Assembly (NCBI GenBank): GCA_944327425.1
Contig: CALVHJ010000019.1
Location: forward strand, 1-16,552
Length of the DNA stretch: 16,552 bases
DNA from: an uncultured Bacilli bacterium
Lineage (GTDB): Bacteria; Bacillota_I; Bacilli_A; RF39; UBA660
Direction: 5' to 3'
The notes below the pieces were generated by a model. The model was not told the DNA's origin. It did no database searches and was given only the letters and a program-made list of their open reading frames with translations. Positions 14,124 through 16,552 of the stretch are shown one piece after another (position 1 is the stretch's first letter; every line of letters starts with the position of its first letter). The position numbers were made by a program, and so were the translations under genes.

Positions 14124-14373
14124 GTTTAGAATTGTTAATTGATACTAAAAAATCTACATTGATTTTAAAATAATCAATTACTTTCTCCATTGGTACTAAG
14201 TTATTAGGTAGTTTAAATCCACTTGATATAATTTCTTCTGATATTTTATTTTTAATATCTCTTGCTTTATTTCTTCCCACAGCACCTATTTTCATTATAT
14301 CTTGTACAGTAGCCCACTGACTATTTAATATTTCTAGCATTTCATCTGCCGATAATATTGTTTTACTTTTCAT
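14110..14373 (-). CDS. Small helix-turn-helix protein, excisionase-like or replication accessory
   Basis: 87 residues; AAGGAG lies 9 nt before the ATG at 14373. The sequence SQWATVQDIMKIGAVGRNKARDIKNKI looks like a helix-turn-helix with a GRNKA turn, and VPMEKVIDYFKI follows as a wing-like end. This resembles short phage and transposon DNA-binding proteins of the excisionase or DUF3173 kind, but I cannot place it in one family. It is the first gene of the replication operon, directly behind the operator at 14424. In satellites of this layout an excisionase sits in this position, so excision control is a reasonable inference. Confidence 0.7.
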   Translation of the reverse strand: MKSKTILSADEMLEILNSQWATVQDIMKIGAVGRNKARDIKNKISEEIISSGFKLPNNLVPMEKVIDYFKINVDFLVSINNSKHGNL

Positions 14374-14399
14374 TTTTTCAATCTCCTTTTTATTATTTC

Positions 14400-14426
14400 A
14401 TTAAAGTTTACCAGACTCTTTAATTA
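14400..14426 (-). promoter_or_regulatory. 27-bp shared regulatory element, copy before replication operon
   Basis: Inverted-repeat element ATTAAAG-N11-CTTTAAT plus TA, in the leader of the operon starting at 14373. On the coding strand it contains TGGTAAACT, a possible extended -10. A copy with a single mismatch, in the same orientation relative to transcription, precedes the integrase gene. Confidence 0.6.
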
Positions 14427-14440
14427 CGATATTTTCGTAA
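14424..14440. promoter_or_regulatory. Operator O1 before the replication operon
   Basis: Perfect palindrome TTACGA-TATTT-TCGTAA, 17 bp, overlapping the expected -35 region of the replication operon. It is nearly identical to O2 between the divergent regulator genes, so the same repressor probably binds both. Confidence 0.65.
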
Positions 14441-14451
14441 CATAAAATTAT

Positions 14452-14480
14452 AAAAAAATATATCGATACTGCATGATATA
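14452..14480 (-). terminator. Probable terminator of the XRE gene
   Basis: On the minus strand TATATC, a 10-nt loop, GATATA, then a run of seven Ts, just after the XRE stop at 14486. The stem is all A/T except one pair, so it is weak. Confidence 0.45.
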
Positions 14481-14485
14481 AAATT

Positions 14486-14770
14486 CTATTTACTACATAC
14501 TTCATTTACTTCTTTACTACTACATTTAATAATTGCATCGTGTGGATATTTATAATACAATTTGATTTCATTTTTTCTATTAGATACCAATAAATTATCA
14601 ACCGAAGGTATATCATATACTCTCATAAATCTTTTAATTAATTGCCATGAAGGACATGTTCTATGTTTTTCAATTGCTATTAATCTATTCTTTGGTATTC
14701 CAATTCTTCTAGCTGCTTCATCAACGCTTATACCTAAGTGCACACGAATTGCTCTTAACGTAGCCTGCAC
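14486..14770 (-). CDS. XRE-family regulator (early/antirepressor side of the switch)
   Basis: 94 residues, starting with GTG at 14770; a full AAGGAGGT lies 8 nt upstream and no ATG fits. The XRE helix-turn-helix occupies about residues 4-60 (VHLGISVDEAARRIGIPKNRLIAIEKHRTCPSWQLIKRF is the core). A short tail with a KLYYKYPHD stretch follows. It is divergent from the S24 repressor gene and shares the operator at 14831 with it, and it lies upstream of the replication operon on the same strand. This is the position of cro in phages and of str in Gram-positive satellites. Whether it activates replication genes or opposes the S24 repressor is not shown by the sequence. Confidence 0.8.
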   Translation of the reverse strand: MQATLRAIRVHLGISVDEAARRIGIPKNRLIAIEKHRTCPSWQLIKRFMRVYDIPSVDNLLVSNRKNEIKLYYKYPHDAIIKCSSKEVNEVCSK

Positions 14771-14795
14771 TTATTTTGACCTCCTTCCTATTTTA

Positions 14796-14824
14796 ATAAT
14801 ATTACAAAAATTTTTAATTGTAAA
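14796..14824 (-). promoter_or_regulatory. Promoter of the XRE gene
   Basis: On the minus strand TTTACA (14819-14824), exactly 17 nt, then TATTAT (14796-14801). It lies about 25 nt before the GTG start at 14770. Confidence 0.7.
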
Positions 14825-14830
14825 TAGAAA

Positions 14831-14847
14831 TTACGAAATTTTCATAA
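14831..14847. promoter_or_regulatory. Operator O2 between divergent promoters
   Basis: TTACGA-AATTT-TCATAA, matching O1 at 15 of 17 positions. It is separated by exactly 6 nt from each of the two divergent -35 boxes, so one bound dimer could control both promoters. Confidence 0.65.
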
Positions 14848-14853
14848 TTTTAC

Positions 14854-14882
14854 TTGTATGTTTTTGTAAAATAAGCTATACT
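14854..14882 (+). promoter_or_regulatory. Promoter of the S24 repressor gene
   Basis: TTGTAT (14854-14859), exactly 17 nt, then TATACT (14877-14882). The AGGAGG site begins at 14891, giving a very short leader. Confidence 0.7.
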
Positions 14883-14902
14883 TATATTAGAGGAGGTACA
14901 AT

Positions 14903-15556
14903 ATGGATAGCAAAGATGTATTTATACATAACCTTAATACGATCATGAAGGATCGCAGGGTATCTAGAAAAGAACTTGCCAAAGGTTTAAACGTTCCTTA
15001 CACTACTCTAACAGATTGGTGTACTGGAAGAATATTTCCGAGAGTAGAAAAAATAAATATGATTGCTGACTACTTTGGTATCAAAAAATCCGATTTACTT
15101 GAGGAAATAATTGAAACTGAAGATGACTCATTAGATGATGACACTGTTATTGTTGATGTTTATTCTAAAGTGTTTTTAGATGCTGTTTGGTGTGATAAAA
15201 CACAGGCTTTTAAAGTTGGTGAAGAATTAATACCTCCAGAATGGATTAAAAATAAGCAAAGTTATTTTGGGATAATTATGCCTGATAATTCCATGGATCC
15301 TGAATTTCATAAAAATGATTGCTTAATTATAAGAGAGGATAATAAAAGAGGTAAAGATGGTTTATATTGTGTATTAGAAAAAGATAATGACTATGCAACA
15401 ATAAGAAAGTTAATTAATATAAATGATGGGATAATGGTCATGCCATTAAACCTTAACGGCGAATTCAAGCCTAAAACTTATCTAAAAGGAACTCTGGAAT
15501 TTGAATCTTTAAGAATTTTAGGGCCTGTAGTTCAAGTTAAAAGATATTATGATTAA
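14903..15556 (+). CDS. LexA/CI-like repressor: XRE helix-turn-helix plus S24 peptidase domain
   Basis: 217 residues; AGGAGG lies 6 nt before the ATG. The N-terminal XRE domain covers about 6-66 (VSRKELAKGLNVPYTTLTDWCTGR). An acidic linker (ETEDDSLDDD) leads to an S24 domain with the nucleophile serine S130 in PDNSMDPEF and the NDCLIIRE strand. Where family members usually have the catalytic Lys followed by Arg (VKR), this one reads ATIRKL (R168, K169). No Ala-Gly cleavage site is obvious in the linker. It would dimerise and bind the 17-bp operators, keeping replication genes off until DNA damage or a helper phage signal. Adjacent to and co-oriented with the integrase, it takes the master-repressor position. 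Confidence 0.88.
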   Translation: MDSKDVFIHNLNTIMKDRRVSRKELAKGLNVPYTTLTDWCTGRIFPRVEKINMIADYFGIKKSDLLEEIIETEDDSLDDDTVIVDVYSKVFLDAVWCDKTQAFKVGEELIPPEWIKNKQSYFGIIMPDNSMDPEFHKNDCLIIREDNKRGKDGLYCVLEKDNDYATIRKLININDGIMVMPLNLNGEFKPKTYLKGTLEFESLRILGPVVQVKRYYD

Positions 15557-15584
15557 AAAAAAGACCACTGCTGGAACAGTGATC
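15551..15584 (-). terminator. Hairpin with minus-strand T tract after the repressor gene
   Basis: GACCACTG / CAGTGATC stem with one mismatch and a 6-nt loop. On the minus strand it is followed by eight Ts, so it would stop antisense transcription coming from the right. On the plus strand no T tract follows, so repressor transcripts may continue into the integrase. Confidence 0.55.
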
Positions 15585-15592
15585 AAAGTGAA

Positions 15593-15688
15593 AAATCCCT
15601 AATTAAAAAGTCTGGTAAACTTTAATAATTATAATAAATATAATTTTGGAGATTTCTCGTATTTAATTATATCACCAATTAGGGATTT
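15593..15688 (+). repeat. 12-bp inverted repeat flanking the integrase promoter region
   Basis: AAATCCCTAATT (15593-15604) and AATTAGGGATTT (15677-15688) are perfect complements 72 nt apart. They enclose the 27-bp element and a TATAAT at 15630-15635. A second inverted repeat, TCACCAA (15672-15678) and TTGGTGA (15700-15706), overlaps the right arm and ends 4 nt before the integrase ATG, so the two stems exclude each other in RNA. Confidence 0.5.
15601..15627 (+). promoter_or_regulatory. 27-bp shared regulatory element, copy before integrase
   Basis: Same element as at 14400-14426, reversed on the map but in the same direction relative to its gene, with one difference (TTTTAAT for CTTTAAT on the opposite strand). 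TATAAT at 15630-15635 follows 2 nt later and is the best -10 candidate for integrase transcription. Confidence 0.6.
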
Positions 15689-15710
15689 CTACAAGAAAGT
15701 TGGTGAAATA

Positions 15711-16552
15711 ATGGCAGTTTACAAAGATCCTAAGCCTACTAAAAATGGTAGAGCTTGGTATTTTAAGTTTAGCTATAAAGATGCATTTGGTGCCACTAAG
15801 CAATATAGATCTAAAAGATATCTAACAAAAAAAGAAGCATCTGATGCAGAAAGAATGTTTTTAGTTACCTCTACTGATAAAGTAAAAGATAACAATATGA
15901 CATTCAAAGATCTATATGATGAGTTTAGAATGCATAACGACGAAATAATGAAAGATACTACTAAGTATGGTTATGATAATAAGGAAAAGTTTATAGAATG
16001 CTTCTTTCCTGTTAAAGTGAAAGATTTTAATATTATGCAATTTGAACAATGGAAACGAGAAATAAATAAACTTAATATATCTCTTAGATATAAAAATGAT
16101 ATTTATAAATTTCTTAAATCTATTTTAAATTTTGGTGTTAAATGGCATAACTTAAACTTTCAAGCAGTATATAATAAAATGACAAAATTCCAAGATCCTA
16201 ATGAACGTAGAAAAGAAATGGCTTATTATACTTATGATGAGTTCAAAAAGTTTATTTCTTATGAAGAAGATCTAAGATGGAAATGTGTATTTGAAATACT
16301 ATATTATTGTGGATTACGTAAAGGAGAATTAAAAGGCCTTACTTGGAAAGATATTTATTTTGATAAAAAAGTATTATCTGTTAATAAGCAAATAACGCAG
16401 AGGAATAACCGTGTTAAGTTCGAATTTTCGGATACTAAGACAAGAGATAGTAGAAGAATAGTTCCTATCACTAAAGTCTTGTTAAATGACCTTAAAATGC
16501 TCTATGAGCAGGATAAAAAAGACTATTATGGATTTAATGATGATTTCTTTGT
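15711..16552 (+). CDS. int: Tyrosine integrase, C-terminus cut by window edge
   Basis: 280 codons are visible, open to the right edge. Residues 1-55 are the arm-type DNA-binding domain (MAVYKDPKPTKNGRAWYFKF, then KRYLTKKEASDAE) seen in Tn916/phage-type integrases. A core-binding helical domain covers about 62-150, and the catalytic domain begins near 160. The first catalytic arginine is R203 in YYCGLRKGEL and the beta-hairpin lysine is K243 in DTKTRDSRRIVPI. The HxxR, second histidine and tyrosine lie beyond the window. The ATG has only a poor ribosome-binding site (AAGAAAG) and sits beside overlapping inverted repeats, so translation may be restrained. It integrates and excises the element, with the attachment site expected just past its 3' end. 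Confidence 0.9.
   Translation, partial: MAVYKDPKPTKNGRAWYFKFSYKDAFGATKQYRSKRYLTKKEASDAERMFLVTSTDKVKDNNMTFKDLYDEFRMHNDEIMKDTTKYGYDNKEKFIECFFPVKVKDFNIMQFEQWKREINKLNISLRYKNDIYKFLKSILNFGVKWHNLNFQAVYNKMTKFQDPNERRKEMAYYTYDEFKKFISYEEDLRWKCVFEILYYCGLRKGELKGLTWKDIYFDKKVLSVNKQITQRNNRVKFEFSDTKTRDSRRIVPITKVLLNDLKMLYEQDKKDYYGFNDDFF

Noticed and set aside
14562..14948. Open frame of 128 codons on the plus strand
   Set aside because: Antisense to the XRE gene, crosses the divergent promoters and operator, and overlaps the start of the S24 repressor.

Overview
The window is very AT-rich. It uses Gram-positive style AGGAGG ribosome-binding sites, mostly short leaders, and TAA or TAG stops. Its gene families are those of Firmicutes and their phages: a phage replisome organiser, a G39P-like helicase-loader inhibitor, an S24 repressor and a type I restriction system. 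It most likely comes from a low-GC Firmicutes/Bacilli genome, possibly a gut lineage; the species cannot be told from the sequence.

Layout. (1) Positions 1-3300 look like flanking chromosome or an older accessory region. They hold a truncated VWA-domain gene (-), a divergent helix-turn-helix-like gene (+), a conserved unknown gene (-), and a three-domain XRE/NadR-like ATPase/CYTH fusion (-). (2) Positions about 3283-3466 contain a strong minus-strand terminator and three GTACCTA repeats that resemble integrase arm sites. I read this as the left end of an integrated element. (3) Positions 3479-12750 are cargo: a small membrane protein (-), a small OB-fold/SSB-like protein (+), and one tightly packed minus-strand operon, abrB-like / hsdM / hsdS / hsdR / GmrSD-like nuclease. 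A 108-residue unknown gene (+) follows on the other side. (4) Positions 12751-12874 hold a GC-rich island with a nine-G run in an AT-rich background. (5) Positions 12875-14373 are a replication operon (-): small DNA-binding protein, replisome organiser, loader inhibitor. Four 12-bp iterons lie inside the organiser gene and are a candidate origin. (6) Positions 14374-15710 are a lysogeny-type switch: divergent XRE and S24-repressor genes, a 17-bp operator centred between their -35 boxes, a second operator before the replication operon, and a 27-bp element shared by the replication and integrase leaders. (7) Positions 15711-16552 hold a tyrosine integrase cut by the right edge.

Together, positions about 3320 to beyond 16552 look like a phage-derived integrative element with the order of Gram-positive phage-inducible chromosomal islands: integrase and master repressor on one strand, divergent regulator and replication module on the other, then cargo. 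No structural, terminase or conjugation gene is visible. The cargo is a defence operon combining type I restriction-modification with a putative modification-dependent nuclease. The satellite reading is an inference, since the right end is not in the window.
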